A stretch of DNA of 9,889 nucleotides. It comes from Gammaproteobacteria bacterium (GTDB lineage: Bacteria; Pseudomonadota; Gammaproteobacteria; Steroidobacterales; Woeseiaceae). The position numbers and the translations under genes were made by a program. This document shows, piece by piece, positions 1 through 7,586 of the stretch (positions are counted from its first letter, which is position 1; each line of letters opens with the position of its first letter). The notes below the pieces were generated by a model that saw nothing but the letters and a program-made list of their open reading frames with translations, did no database searches and was not told the DNA's origin. The stretch lies in assembly GCA_030641695.1 (NCBI GenBank), contig DAOWGY010000373.1:1-9889 (forward strand). Reading direction: 5' to 3'.

Positions 1-31
1 CAACGTGGTAATTATCAGCGCGTTCCCGGTC

Positions 32-47
32 GCGGTCCCAGGACCGC
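32..47 (-). terminator. Small hairpin beyond the exporter operon, possible weak terminator
   Basis: GCGGTCC at 32-38 and GGACCGC at 41-47 are perfect reverse complements. Allowing for a minimal loop, this gives a 6-bp GC-rich stem with a 4-nt loop. It lies about 34 bp past the TAG stop (81-83) of the last minus-strand permease gene, where a transcript end or 3'-protecting hairpin would be expected. No T-run follows it on the minus strand, so it is not a canonical intrinsic terminator. It could be an mRNA-stabilising stem or chance. I see no gene in positions 1-80. Confidence 0.25.
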
Positions 48-80
48 TCCAACGGAAAAGTGCGGTTCGACCCTACTTTT

Positions 81-1268
81 CTAGAGTTCGCGCAAGGCCT
101 GGGCTACCGGCAATCGAGCTGCGCGAATTGCCGGGAAAAATCCGCCGATGACACCGATGATCATCGCGACGCGCATGCCGTCGGCAAGAAGGTCGGGTGT
201 TACGGCGAAGTCGAACACGACCTGGCTGAAGCTGGCGCCGTTGAGCGTCGACACCTGGAAACCATTGAACACGAGAAATGCGAGTGCGCCGCCCAGCAGC
301 CCGCCGATCAGCGCGAGCAATGTCGACTCGACAATGGTTGACACGACGACCGGTATGGGGCCGAAGCCCAGCGCCCTCAACGTCGCGATCTCCTTGCCGC
401 GCACGGTCACGGACGAATACATTGAGTTCAGCGCGCCGAATATGGCGCCGATCGACATCAGGATGGTCAGCGGATAGCCGACAAGCTTGATGAACTGCGT
501 CAGCTGTTGCGCTTGTGACGAGTAGAACTCGCGCTCACTCATGACGTCCGGATCGATACGTGGGTCGTCCTTGAGGTTCGCCTCGAGTATTTCGAGGCTC
601 TCGGGGCTTTCGAGTTTCACGCGCACGGTCTGGAACGAGTTGCCTCGCCGGTACGCACCCTGCAAGACGCGAACGTCCGTCCACAACTCCGACTCGGATA
701 CGCTGCCTCCCGCCTCGAATGTGCCAACGATTGCCCACTCGGTCTGGCCGAATTGAATCGTCGAACCGACATCGAGTCCCTGAAACTCCGTCTGCGCGGC
801 GCGGCCGACCAGGATCTCGTTCTTACCTGTTTCAAACATGCGGCCTTCGGATATTTCCACGTTCCGGCGCACGTCAAAGGCGCTGGCCTGAACGCCGCGA
901 AACGGCACATTGGCGTCGATATTGTTCGATTTCTTCTTCACATCGACGATGACGTAAAGCTCGGCCGAGACGATCGGCGTATCACCGTCTTTCAACACAC
1001 CAGGCGCGTTGGCGACGATCAGTGTCTGCTCATTGCTGAGTCCGCTGCTCATCTCCGACGTGGATCCGCTACGTATGATGATAGCGGTGTCCTCCGACCC
1101 CGCCGAGATCATCGTACGTTCAAATCCTTTGGACATGGATAGCACGGCTGCGAACACAAGTACGACAGCGGCCACGCCGACGACAGCTACAACCGAGGAG
1201 CCCACACGTTGCGGCAGGTTCCTCAAATTGAGCAGCGTTACCGCGATAATCTGATTTAGTCCACGCAT
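81..1268 (-). CDS. ABC transporter permease, FtsX/MacB type (last gene of exporter operon)
   Basis: This is an inner-membrane permease of 395 aa, predicted to work with the ATPase at 2432-3121 to couple ATP hydrolysis to export or extraction of a substrate from the periplasmic side. Layout is typical of the FtsX/MacB permease family: TM1 about residues 22-44, a large periplasmic (MacB_PCD-like) domain about 45-258, then three TMs at about 262-286, 308-336 and 363-383. The cytoplasmic segment GKEIATLRALGFGP (291-304) matches the conserved coupling region after TM2. The C-terminus has the usual PAIRAARLPVAQALRE (379-394). The ATG is well supported: AGGAG sits 6 nt upstream and overlaps the stop codon of the preceding permease gene, 9 bp away. 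Length is normal for the family. The cargo cannot be told from the sequence. Confidence 0.93.
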   Translation of the reverse strand: MRGLNQIIAVTLLNLRNLPQRVGSSVVAVVGVAAVVLVFAAVLSMSKGFERTMISAGSEDTAIIIRSGSTSEMSSGLSNEQTLIVANAPGVLKDGDTPIVSAELYVIVDVKKKSNNIDANVPFRGVQASAFDVRRNVEISEGRMFETGKNEILVGRAAQTEFQGLDVGSTIQFGQTEWAIVGTFEAGGSVSESELWTDVRVLQGAYRRGNSFQTVRVKLESPESLEILEANLKDDPRIDPDVMSEREFYSSQAQQLTQFIKLVGYPLTILMSIGAIFGALNSMYSSVTVRGKEIATLRALGFGPIPVVVSTIVESTLLALIGGLLGGALAFLVFNGFQVSTLNGASFSQVVFDFAVTPDLLADGMRVAMIIGVIGGFFPAIRAARLPVAQALREL

Positions 1269-1277
1269 CGTCGACTC

Positions 1278-2435
1278 CTAGGCTCGCGCCAGCGCGTCGA
1301 TGATTGACAGACGCATCGCCTGCAAGGCCGGGAAAATGCCAGCAGCGACCCCGGCGCCGACCATCAATGCGATGCTCGCCAAGATCGCCGTCGGCGAAAA
1401 ATAAACACCGGGCAGAAATGCGCCCGCCGCAACCGCGATCCCCCGAGTCACGAACCAGCCGACGCCGATGCCGAGCAAGCCACCGATGAGCATGATCAGG
1501 ATCGATTCCGAGAGCACGATGCCAAGCACGGTGCGGTCACCGAATCCCAGGGTCTTGAGGACTGCAAGTTCCGAAATGCGCTCGCGCACTGACTGCGACA
1601 TGGTGTTTCCCGATACCAGCAGCAGGGTAAAGAACACCGCGCCGAGAATCAGCGTCACGATAAGAGCAATGTTGCCGAACTGCTTCGCGAAAGACTGTGC
1701 GAATGCGGCTTCGGTACTCGTCTCAGTCTGGTTGCGCGAATTCTCGAACTGCGTATCGATCGCGTTCTGCACCTGCACCGGGTCCGCGCCGCGTTCGACT
1801 CGCAATATGTACCAGCCGACGAGTCCTTGACCGAACGCACGCGCTTCATCGAAGTAATCGTACTGGAATAGAAACAGCGCCGAACTGCCGCGCGGGTCGT
1901 CGGATGCAAAAATACCTTCGATGTCGAACTCCCAGGTGCGTCCGCCATCTGCCTTGGTCCAGATCGTCGCCTGGATTGGAATCCGGTCACCGACTTCCCA
2001 GCCGAATGAATCGGCGAGTTCCCGGCCTACCACCGCTCCCGTGCGATTCTTCACCCAGGCCTCGAACTGTTCTTCGGGCATCTTGAACTCGGGGTACATC
2101 GCAAAATACTCGTGTGGATCGACCGGGAATTGTGGGAACTGGTTACGGGGTTCCTGGTAGTAGCCACCGAACCAGGTCGAGTGCGTGACGCTGTGTACGC
2201 CTTCTGTCGCTTTGATTCGATTCTGGTAGGCGATCGGCAGCAAATTGATCAGTGATATTTTGTCGATAATGATCAGCCGCTCTGCATCGGCCGCTTCGAC
2301 GCCGTACTTGAATGCATGCCCAAACGCCGACAGCAGCGCAAATAGCAGGAAAGCCACGAACACCGACAGAATTGTCAGCGACGTGCGAATCTTTTTGCGC
2401 CAGGCATTCCTCCAGACGAGGCCGAAGTATTTCAC
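1278..2435 (-). CDS. ABC transporter permease, FtsX type (second, divergent partner)
   Basis: Second inner-membrane permease of the operon, 385 aa. TM1 is about residues 18-40, the periplasmic domain about 41-250, and TM2-TM4 about 252-277, 303-333 and 350-369. RERISELAVLKTLGFGD (284-300) is the FtsX-family cytoplasmic coupling segment. The periplasmic domain is clearly different from that of the neighbouring permease: it is rich in aromatics and prolines around 85-130. The two probably form a heterodimer rather than being recent duplicates (inference). The start is GTG: GTGA at 2435-2432 overlaps the TGA stop of the ATPase gene, and a GGGAGG ribosome-binding site lies 4 nt upstream. Translation is therefore likely coupled to the ATPase. 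Cargo unknown. Confidence 0.92.
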   Translation of the reverse strand: MKYFGLVWRNAWRKKIRTSLTILSVFVAFLLFALLSAFGHAFKYGVEAADAERLIIIDKISLINLLPIAYQNRIKATEGVHSVTHSTWFGGYYQEPRNQFPQFPVDPHEYFAMYPEFKMPEEQFEAWVKNRTGAVVGRELADSFGWEVGDRIPIQATIWTKADGGRTWEFDIEGIFASDDPRGSSALFLFQYDYFDEARAFGQGLVGWYILRVERGADPVQVQNAIDTQFENSRNQTETSTEAAFAQSFAKQFGNIALIVTLILGAVFFTLLLVSGNTMSQSVRERISELAVLKTLGFGDRTVLGIVLSESILIMLIGGLLGIGVGWFVTRGIAVAAGAFLPGVYFSPTAILASIALMVGAGVAAGIFPALQAMRLSIIDALARA

Positions 2436-3121
2436 GCCGCCTCCCTCGCCTCGAGCGTACCCTTATCGCAATGCAGGGTCCTGTTCGCAAACTCGGCCGC
2501 CTGGGCATCGTGCGTGACCATGATGATGGTCTTGCCGTGCTCGCGATTGAGAATTTGCATCAGCCGAAGAATCTCGTCGGCCGTCTCGCGGTCAAGGTCA
2601 CCGGTCGGTTCATCACAAAGCAACAACGACGGGTCCGAGACGATCGCCCTTGCGATCGCAACTCGTTGTTCCTCGCCGCCTGACAATTCACGCGGATAGT
2701 GTCGCGCGCGATCGGCAAGGCCGACGATGTCGAGCGCGATCGCAGCACGTTCCGCGCGCTCCTTTGCATTGAAACTCGTCAGCAATAGCGGCAACTCGAC
2801 GTTCTTCTGTGCAGTCAGCACCGGCAACAGGTTGTAAAACTGGAAAATGAAGCCGATGTGCGTAGAGCGCCAGTGAGACACCTTACTATTGGACATGGAT
2901 GTCAGTTCGGCGCCGCCGACATTGATCGTGCCGGCTGTCGGCCGGTCGAGTCCGCCGATCAGGTTGAGAAGCGTCGTCTTGCCGGAGCCCGACGGGCCCA
3001 TGATCGCGATGAAGTCCCCCTGCGGGATTTGCAGATCCAGGTTATGCAGGACTTCGACTCTCTCCTTGCCCTTTTGATACGTGCGGCTGACGCCTTCGAG
3101 CCGGGCCAGTATGTCTGTCAT
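2432..3121 (-). CDS. ABC transporter ATP-binding protein, LolD/MacB-type
   Basis: Cytoplasmic ATPase of 229 aa, the usual length for stand-alone LolD/FtsE-like subunits. All ABC motifs are present in order: Walker A GPSGSGKTT (42-50), Q-loop FQFYNLLP (93-100), signature LSGGEEQR (146-153), Walker B LLLCDEPTGDLD (166-177) and H-loop MVTHD with His204. The FYNLLP and DEPTGDLD forms are characteristic of the MacB/LolD branch, which drives FtsX-type permeases. One oddity is Glu-Glu in the signature where Gln-Gln is commonest. The ATG has an AAGGAAG ribosome-binding site about 6 nt upstream that straddles the stop of the adaptor gene (12-bp gap). The end overlaps the next permease start by 4 bp. 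LolD itself is possible by sequence, but the adaptor partner argues for an export pump instead. Confidence 0.95.
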   Translation of the reverse strand: MTDILARLEGVSRTYQKGKERVEVLHNLDLQIPQGDFIAIMGPSGSGKTTLLNLIGGLDRPTAGTINVGGAELTSMSNSKVSHWRSTHIGFIFQFYNLLPVLTAQKNVELPLLLTSFNAKERAERAAIALDIVGLADRARHYPRELSGGEEQRVAIARAIVSDPSLLLCDEPTGDLDRETADEILRLMQILNREHGKTIIMVTHDAQAAEFANRTLHCDKGTLEAREAA

Positions 3122-3133
3122 TGTCGCTTCCTT

Positions 3134-4369
3134 CTAATTGGTCTTTATTTTCTGTCCGCCACTGAGCGGACCGTCGGCCGTCCGCACGATCGTGTCTCCT
3201 GTAACCAGGCCGCTCGTAACAAGGATCTGCGGCCGGTCGCGAGGGCCGCCGAGTACGATTGAACGCCTTTCGACGCTGCCGCCACGAACCAGCCAGACGA
3301 AATCGCCGCTCGCATCAGAGCGCAGCGCTTCGCCAGCAATCATGACGCCCTGGATTTCCGTTGCTGAATCTTGCTGCGCATCGGCACCGAGAAACGATAC
3401 CTTCACGCCCATGTCGCGCAGCACGCGCTCGTCACGCTCGAGAAAGCCGATTCGTACACGCACTGTCGCTTTTTGCCGGTCGGCCGTTGGCACAATTGCA
3501 ATGACTTCGGCCCGTATGCGCCAGCTCGGGTAGGCGTCGAGTACCGCCGACACGCGCTGTCCTGCTTTGACTCTCTGTATATAAGACTCGTTTACGTCGA
3601 CTTCGATCTCGAGCGAGTCGGTGTCGATAATCGTACAGATGCCCGTGCGCGTGAAGCCACCGCCCGCCGAGATTGGCGAGATCATTTCACCGGGTTGCGC
3701 GTTCTTGGAGACGACTATGCCGGCGAACGGTGCCTTGATCGTCATATTGGACAACGAATCCTCCGCCACCGCGACGTTGCTGAGTGCCACGTCGACATTC
3801 TCGCCGCCGGTCCCGAGCCGGGCGGCGAGCTCATCGTAGACGGCCTCCGCCGTATCGAGACTCGATTTGCTGGCGAGGTCTCGCTCCGCAAGATCCCGCA
3901 GCCGATTGCGCTCCAGACGTGCATTGCGTAACTGCGCCTCGATCTCGGCCAGTGATGCTCGTGCCGAGTCAGCCTGCGCGACGGCAAGCGCCAGCAGCGC
4001 CTGCTGCGTCGTGTCATCGAGGGTGGCGACGACCTGGTCTTTCTCGACTCGCATGCCTTCTTCGATGTACACCTCGAGGACTTTCCCTGTGACTTTCGAG
4101 GAGACGGTGGCCTGACGCCGGGCGACGACGTAGCCGGAGGCGTCGAGCACGCTGCTGGCCGCCGCGACGCTCGGCGGCTTGCGCGCGACGTCAGTTTCGA
4201 CGAGAACGGCGGCCGTTCCAGGCCGGAGAAACGCCCACCACAGCACGATGCCGGCGACGAGGACAAAGCCGATCGCCGCAAGCAACCAGCCGCGGCTCGT
4301 CTCGGCGGGCGCGCTGCGATCGATCTTCAGCTGGCTAATACGTTCCGAGGGATCTGCCATGGTTGTCAT
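3134..4369 (-). CDS. HlyD/MacA-family periplasmic adaptor (membrane fusion protein)
   Basis: First gene of the exporter operon, 411 aa from the ATG at 4369. It is anchored in the inner membrane by one N-terminal TM (about residues 27-48) after a short cytoplasmic tail, with the rest periplasmic. Next come the first lipoyl/barrel-sandwich half (about 87-118, with GKVLEVYIEEGMRVEKDQVV), a long alpha-hairpin or coiled coil (about 119-208), the second lipoyl half (about 209-232, IKAPFAGIVVSKNAQPGE), a beta-barrel domain (about 244-294) and a membrane-proximal domain to the end. This is the standard adaptor order, linking inner-membrane permeases to an outer-membrane channel. The start is uncertain: the frame stays open to TTG at 4399, and ATGs occur at 4369 and 4360, none with a clear ribosome-binding site. 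If the putative promoter at 4371-4399 is real, 4360 is the start. No channel gene is nearby. Confidence 0.92.
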   Translation of the reverse strand: MTTMADPSERISQLKIDRSAPAETSRGWLLAAIGFVLVAGIVLWWAFLRPGTAAVLVETDVARKPPSVAAASSVLDASGYVVARRQATVSSKVTGKVLEVYIEEGMRVEKDQVVATLDDTTQQALLALAVAQADSARASLAEIEAQLRNARLERNRLRDLAERDLASKSSLDTAEAVYDELAARLGTGGENVDVALSNVAVAEDSLSNMTIKAPFAGIVVSKNAQPGEMISPISAGGGFTRTGICTIIDTDSLEIEVDVNESYIQRVKAGQRVSAVLDAYPSWRIRAEVIAIVPTADRQKATVRVRIGFLERDERVLRDMGVKVSFLGADAQQDSATEIQGVMIAGEALRSDASGDFVWLVRGGSVERRSIVLGGPRDRPQILVTSGLVTGDTIVRTADGPLSGGQKIKTN

Positions 4370-4370
4370 T

Positions 4371-4399
4371 ATTCGATGCAGGGGTACATTCTGTGACAA
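4371..4399 (-). promoter_or_regulatory. Putative sigma70-type promoter of the exporter operon
   Basis: Read on the minus strand, TTGTCA (4399-4394, 5 of 6 to the consensus -35) is separated by exactly 17 bp from TCGAAT (4376-4371, 4 of 6 to the -10). Transcription would begin near 4364. That would put the ATG at 4360 almost leaderless and exclude the ATG at 4369. The spacing is ideal but the -10 is only moderate, and this is a reading by eye. It lies in the short region between the adaptor and the divergent SDR gene. Confidence 0.3.
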
Positions 4400-4404
4400 A
4401 CAGG

Positions 4405-4441
4405 TGACTCAAGTCATGCGAAAATCGCAATTTGTGCAAAT
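4405..4441. promoter_or_regulatory. Three adjacent short inverted repeats between divergent genes
   Basis: Three small palindromes lie side by side upstream of the SDR gene and the exporter operon: TGACT-CA-AGTCA (4405-4416), GCGA-AAA-TCGC (4418-4428) and ATTTG-TG-CAAAT (4430-4441). Such elements can be binding sites for dimeric regulators, and this is where control of either divergent unit would sit. The arms are only 4-5 bp, so one or two could occur by chance in a region this size. I see no match to a named operator. Confidence 0.25.
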
Positions 4442-4445
4442 GGGC

Positions 4446-4450
4446 AGGAA
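4446..4450 (+). promoter_or_regulatory. Ribosome-binding site fixing the GTG start of the SDR gene
   Basis: AGGAA lies 6 nt before the GTG at 4457. It supports GTG as the true start, which places the Rossmann beta-strand (RVAVIGGSGFVGG) immediately at the N-terminus as expected. There is no nearby ATG that would keep the glycine motif intact. Confidence 0.7.
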
Positions 4451-4456
4451 TACGGC

Positions 4457-5398
4457 GTGCGTGTTGCAGTCATAGGTGGAAGCGGATTTGTCGGGGGTTA
4501 CCTCGTTGATGCTCTGCTCGAGGCAGGGCATGAGCCGTCGCTGCTGGTCCGGCCAGGCAGTGAGCACAAGGTTCGACGTGCCGACGCATGCCGGATTACA
4601 GTCGGCGATCTGGCGGCCACCGGGGCTATCAGGACGGTGCTCGATGGTTGCGGTGCCGTGATCTACAACGTCGGCATCCTGCGGGAGAATCGTCGCCGCG
4701 GCATCACGTTCGAGGAGATGCACTACAGGGGAGCCGTTCGAGTCATCGACGCGGCAAAAGAGGCCGATGTTTCGCGATTCGTGATGATGAGCGCCAACGG
4801 TGTCCGGCAGCCGGGTACGCCCTACCAGGAGACCAAATTGCGCGCCGAGGAGTACCTCGAGGTTAGCGGACTGGACTACACGATCTTGCGACCATCGGTG
4901 ATCTTCGGGGATCCGCGCGGAACAATGGAAATAGCGACCCAGCTCTATCGCGACATGATTCGTGTGCCGGTGCCGGCCGTCGGATTTCATACTGGCTGGA
5001 ATCCGGCGCAAGGCGAGGTACTCATGTCGCCGGTGAACGTACAAGATGTCGCCGACGCTTTCATCCTCTCACTAGGCGACAGCGACACCATCGGCAAGAC
5101 CTGTGAGCTGGGCGGCCCCGAAACACTGTCGTGGACGGAGATGCTGCGCCGTATCGCGGCTGCGGTTGGGCGGAGAAAAATCATCCTGCCGATGCCGATC
5201 GGATTCATGAAGCTGGGCGCGACGCTGTTCGACTGGCTGCCGTTCTTCCCGGTTACACGCGATCAGCTGACCATGCTTGCGGAGGGCAACATCGCTGAAC
5301 CGGCCGAGCTGCAGCTGTTGCTGGGACGCGATTTGCGGCGCTTCGACACGGCAAACCTGTCCTATCTCAAGCAGCCGGCGTCTCGGGCAGGGCTCTGA
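4457..5398 (+). CDS. NAD(P)-dependent epimerase/dehydratase-like protein (atypical SDR, NDUFA9-type)
   Basis: Probably a soluble NAD(P)-binding protein of 313 aa. The N-terminal dinucleotide motif GGSGFVGG (7-14) opens a Rossmann fold. MMSANGV (110-116) ends the strand that normally carries the active-site Ser, YQETK (123-127) gives the YxxxK pair, and RPSVIFGDPRG (145-155) is the conserved segment after it. PVNVQDVADAF (192-202) is the typical element near the substrate pocket. The pattern fits atypical SDRs related to the complex I NDUFA9 accessory subunit and to quinone- or steroid-type reductases. The exact substrate is not visible. It starts at GTG behind AGGAA and stands alone on this strand. 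Its last 32 bp overlap the 3' end of the convergent P-loop gene. Length is normal and no key motif is missing. Confidence 0.9.
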   Translation: MRVAVIGGSGFVGGYLVDALLEAGHEPSLLVRPGSEHKVRRADACRITVGDLAATGAIRTVLDGCGAVIYNVGILRENRRRGITFEEMHYRGAVRVIDAAKEADVSRFVMMSANGVRQPGTPYQETKLRAEEYLEVSGLDYTILRPSVIFGDPRGTMEIATQLYRDMIRVPVPAVGFHTGWNPAQGEVLMSPVNVQDVADAFILSLGDSDTIGKTCELGGPETLSWTEMLRRIAAAVGRRKIILPMPIGFMKLGATLFDWLPFFPVTRDQLTMLAEGNIAEPAELQLLLGRDLRRFDTANLSYLKQPASRAGL

Positions 5399-6413
5399 GC
5401 TGCGCGTCGAGACTTAAAGTACGAATCAGGAACTCCCTGAATTCCGGTAACGTGTCAGGATCAATGACGTTGATACCGGATAAGCCGGTCAGTTTGTCCA
5501 CGAGATCGAGCGCGGCAGATGTATTGGTCGCAGGTCCGGCGACCAGGTCCGGTTGCAGGCCGTAGGCCTGCTGCACGCCGACAACGGCGTAAGGGTCCGA
5601 TGCGCAGAGGATGAGGCAGTGTACGTTGTCGCCGAGTTCCTCGATTGCCGCAGCGCCGTTGTATGGTTCGAGCGGTGATGCGCCCGCTTCAACAACAAGA
5701 AAATCGGCGCTGCGCCCGGCGATGAAGCTGAGCAGAGGTCGAATGGCCGTCCGGAATTCCTTGTCCGGGACGACCGTCGACGGCAAGCCGGCATCGACAA
5801 AGTCATAGATCTCCGCTGCGCCATGGTCCCGGAATCTCAAAATGTCACGATAGCGTCCTGCCCCGGTGAGCTTCGAGCCTATGACTTTGTAGCCGAGATC
5901 GGACAGCACCTGGCAGGCGAACTTTCCGGTCATCGTCTTGCCTGCCGACATCGAGGTTCCTACCAGCAATATTGTCGGCACGTCGAATGTTCTGGCGTCG
6001 GCTTGCAGCGCGAAGTCACTCATGCATATTTTGTTGCCGTTACGTGTAACGTGCCCGACGTATCTCAATGACATGGGCCGCGGCAGCAGTTTCGAGTACG
6101 ATGTGAAACGCCCGAACAGACCTGCTCCAGTCATCGCGTGCATCTCACCACCATCGATTTCCATCCAGCTGCCGGCACCTTCGAGCGTTGCCGCGCGGTG
6201 TCCGAAGGCCCCGATGATTCTGTCGCCGGCCTCGACCGGGATCATTTCTCCCGTCGTGCATTCGACGTTGTAAAGCTCTGACCGCGCACCTGTGATTTCA
6301 CCTTCGACATAGTCGCCGTTTGCCCACACGGACCGATTGAGTGCGTGAACTTCGTAAGGTTGCTGATGGAAGTCGGTGATTCGCGCGAGTGAGCCGAGGA
6401 TCTTCCTGCTCAT
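5367..6413 (-). CDS. Uncharacterised P-loop NTPase-like protein, DUF1611/BioD/CobB-like fold
   Basis: Protein of 348 aa, third gene of the minus-strand operon. Residues 1-140 are a domain I do not recognise, rich in beta-strand and Gly with no TM or signal peptide. From about 146, TILLVGTSMSAGKT contains a Walker A loop (GTSMSAGKT, 152-160) of the BioD/CobB/MobB style. KLTGAGRYRD (181-190) follows strand 2, where BioD-like enzymes carry a substrate-contacting Lys, and DFLVVEAGAS (237-246) is a Walker B-like strand ending in Glu. This layout recalls the C-terminal domain of DUF1611 proteins, one of which, DgcN, is reported to act in D-glutamate catabolism. I cannot confirm orthology. The ATG shares one base with the TAA stop of the M20 gene and has AGAGGA 6 nt upstream, so the two are likely coupled. 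Probably cytoplasmic; reaction unknown. Confidence 0.85.
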   Translation of the reverse strand: MSRKILGSLARITDFHQQPYEVHALNRSVWANGDYVEGEITGARSELYNVECTTGEMIPVEAGDRIIGAFGHRAATLEGAGSWMEIDGGEMHAMTGAGLFGRFTSYSKLLPRPMSLRYVGHVTRNGNKICMSDFALQADARTFDVPTILLVGTSMSAGKTMTGKFACQVLSDLGYKVIGSKLTGAGRYRDILRFRDHGAAEIYDFVDAGLPSTVVPDKEFRTAIRPLLSFIAGRSADFLVVEAGASPLEPYNGAAAIEELGDNVHCLILCASDPYAVVGVQQAYGLQPDLVAGPATNTSAALDLVDKLTGLSGINVIDPDTLPEFREFLIRTLSLDAQLRALPETPAA

Positions 6414-7579
6414 TACGCGTCCTCTGTCTGCGGCGACAATAACAACAAGGTCAGCAGTGCGGTGCGCTCCAGTGTCTTGTCGATGTACAGGAATTCATGT
6501 TCGGCGTGTGCGCCGTCACCGACGGGCCCCAGTCCGTCGAGTGTGGCCGTGTATTGACTGGTCGTATTGCCGTCCGATCCGCCACCGGCACAGGCGGAGC
6601 GCAGCTCGAGTCCGAGCGCATTGCCGAGTGACTGCGCCTGATTCCAAAGAGCTACGTTACGTGGCGTCGCTTCCATCGACGGCCTGCCGATGCGCCCCTC
6701 GATGTGTAGTCGCACTCCGGGAGTCGTCGGCTCGATGCCGTGAATCGCTTTCTCGATCGCACTACCGGACGCGGCCGTCGGAACCCTTACGTCGACGACT
6801 GCCGTACCGTGCGGCGCAATAACGTTGGGCTGGATACCACCATCGATCGTGCCGACATTTACCGTGATTCCCTCGTCCGGATTGTTCATCGCGAACAGTG
6901 TTTGAATGACATGGGATAACTCGAGTATGGCGCTTGCGCCCCCTTCCGGATCGAGGCCCGCATGCGCCGCCTTGCCGTGTACGGTAATTGTGAACTTGCC
7001 GATTCCCTTGCGCTCGGTCTTGATGTCGCCATCTGCGCCCATCGCGGGCTCGAGTACGAAGGCACGCTCGGCACGACGCGCGAGCATTCGAACGTAGGTA
7101 CTCGACGAGCGACTACCGATTTCTTCGTCGGCATTGATGAACACGACGGGCGTGAGCGGTGGGTCAAGGTTCAGCTCGCGAATGGCTCGCAGCGCTAAAA
7201 TCATCTGTGCGAGCCCGCCTTTCATGTCGAACACGCCAGGACCGTGAATGGTGTTGCCATCTACGGTGAACGGCCGACTCTCGAGTGTGCCGACTGGCCA
7301 TACGGTGTCGTAGTGCCCAATGAGCAGTTGGTTGTTCTCTCCCCGACGGCGTTCGGCAGGTCGGGCATAAACATGCTGCGGTCCACCGGTGACACCGGCT
7401 TCCCTTACTTCGTAGCCGATATCCATGAGGGCCACCGAGAGGATGCGTCGTACGCTATCGTGGCACTCCGGCAATGAGGACGGGGACTCCGCTTCGACCA
7501 GCTGTTTCGACAGCGTTATCAGCGAGTCATTCTGTTCGTTGATGAATTTTCGTACCTGATCTACAACGGCACCGGACAT
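6413..7579 (-). CDS. M20-family zinc metallopeptidase/amidohydrolase, glutamate carboxypeptidase-like
   Basis: Predicted two-metal hydrolase of 388 aa that cleaves an amide bond of a small peptide or N-acyl amino acid. The M20 set is complete: GHYDTVWP (88-95; His89 metal ligand, Asp91), GPGVFDMKGG (113-122; Asp118 bridging metals), NADEEIGS (149-156; Glu152 general base, Glu153 ligand), LEPA (176-179; Glu177 ligand) and GAHAEHE (356-362; His358 ligand). HGKAAHAG (201-208) starts the dimerisation domain that interrupts the catalytic domain. GGGSDGN (332-338) is typical of the carboxypeptidase G2-like branch. No signal peptide is seen, so it is probably cytoplasmic, although some relatives are exported. 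It lies 7 bp after the flavin-reductase gene and shares a base with the P-loop gene. The precise substrate (folate-like, peptide or acyl amino acid) cannot be told. Confidence 0.93.
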   Translation of the reverse strand: MSGAVVDQVRKFINEQNDSLITLSKQLVEAESPSSLPECHDSVRRILSVALMDIGYEVREAGVTGGPQHVYARPAERRRGENNQLLIGHYDTVWPVGTLESRPFTVDGNTIHGPGVFDMKGGLAQMILALRAIRELNLDPPLTPVVFINADEEIGSRSSSTYVRMLARRAERAFVLEPAMGADGDIKTERKGIGKFTITVHGKAAHAGLDPEGGASAILELSHVIQTLFAMNNPDEGITVNVGTIDGGIQPNVIAPHGTAVVDVRVPTAASGSAIEKAIHGIEPTTPGVRLHIEGRIGRPSMEATPRNVALWNQAQSLGNALGLELRSACAGGGSDGNTTSQYTATLDGLGPVGDGAHAEHEFLYIDKTLERTALLTLLLLSPQTEDA

Positions 7580-7586
7580 TTCGCCA

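Noticed and set aside
1..80. Possible remnant of a further gene at the left edge
   Set aside because: No start codon with a ribosome-binding site and no protein-like frame could be supported in this short stretch.
107..134. Perfect 8-bp inverted repeat CCGGCAAT/ATTGCCGG with 12-bp spacer
   Set aside because: It is inside the coding end of the last permease and is explained by codons for the conserved C-terminus. A few repeats of this size are expected by chance in 10 kb, and no T-run follows.
2858..3262. A 134-codon plus-strand frame across the ATPase/adaptor junction
   Set aside because: It is opposite a complete ABC ATPase with all motifs and is a shadow of it.
4409..5044. A 211-codon minus-strand open frame opposite the SDR gene
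   Set aside because: It lies over a well-supported SDR gene, shows no domain, and is rich in His/Arg as expected from an antisense frame in GC-rich DNA.
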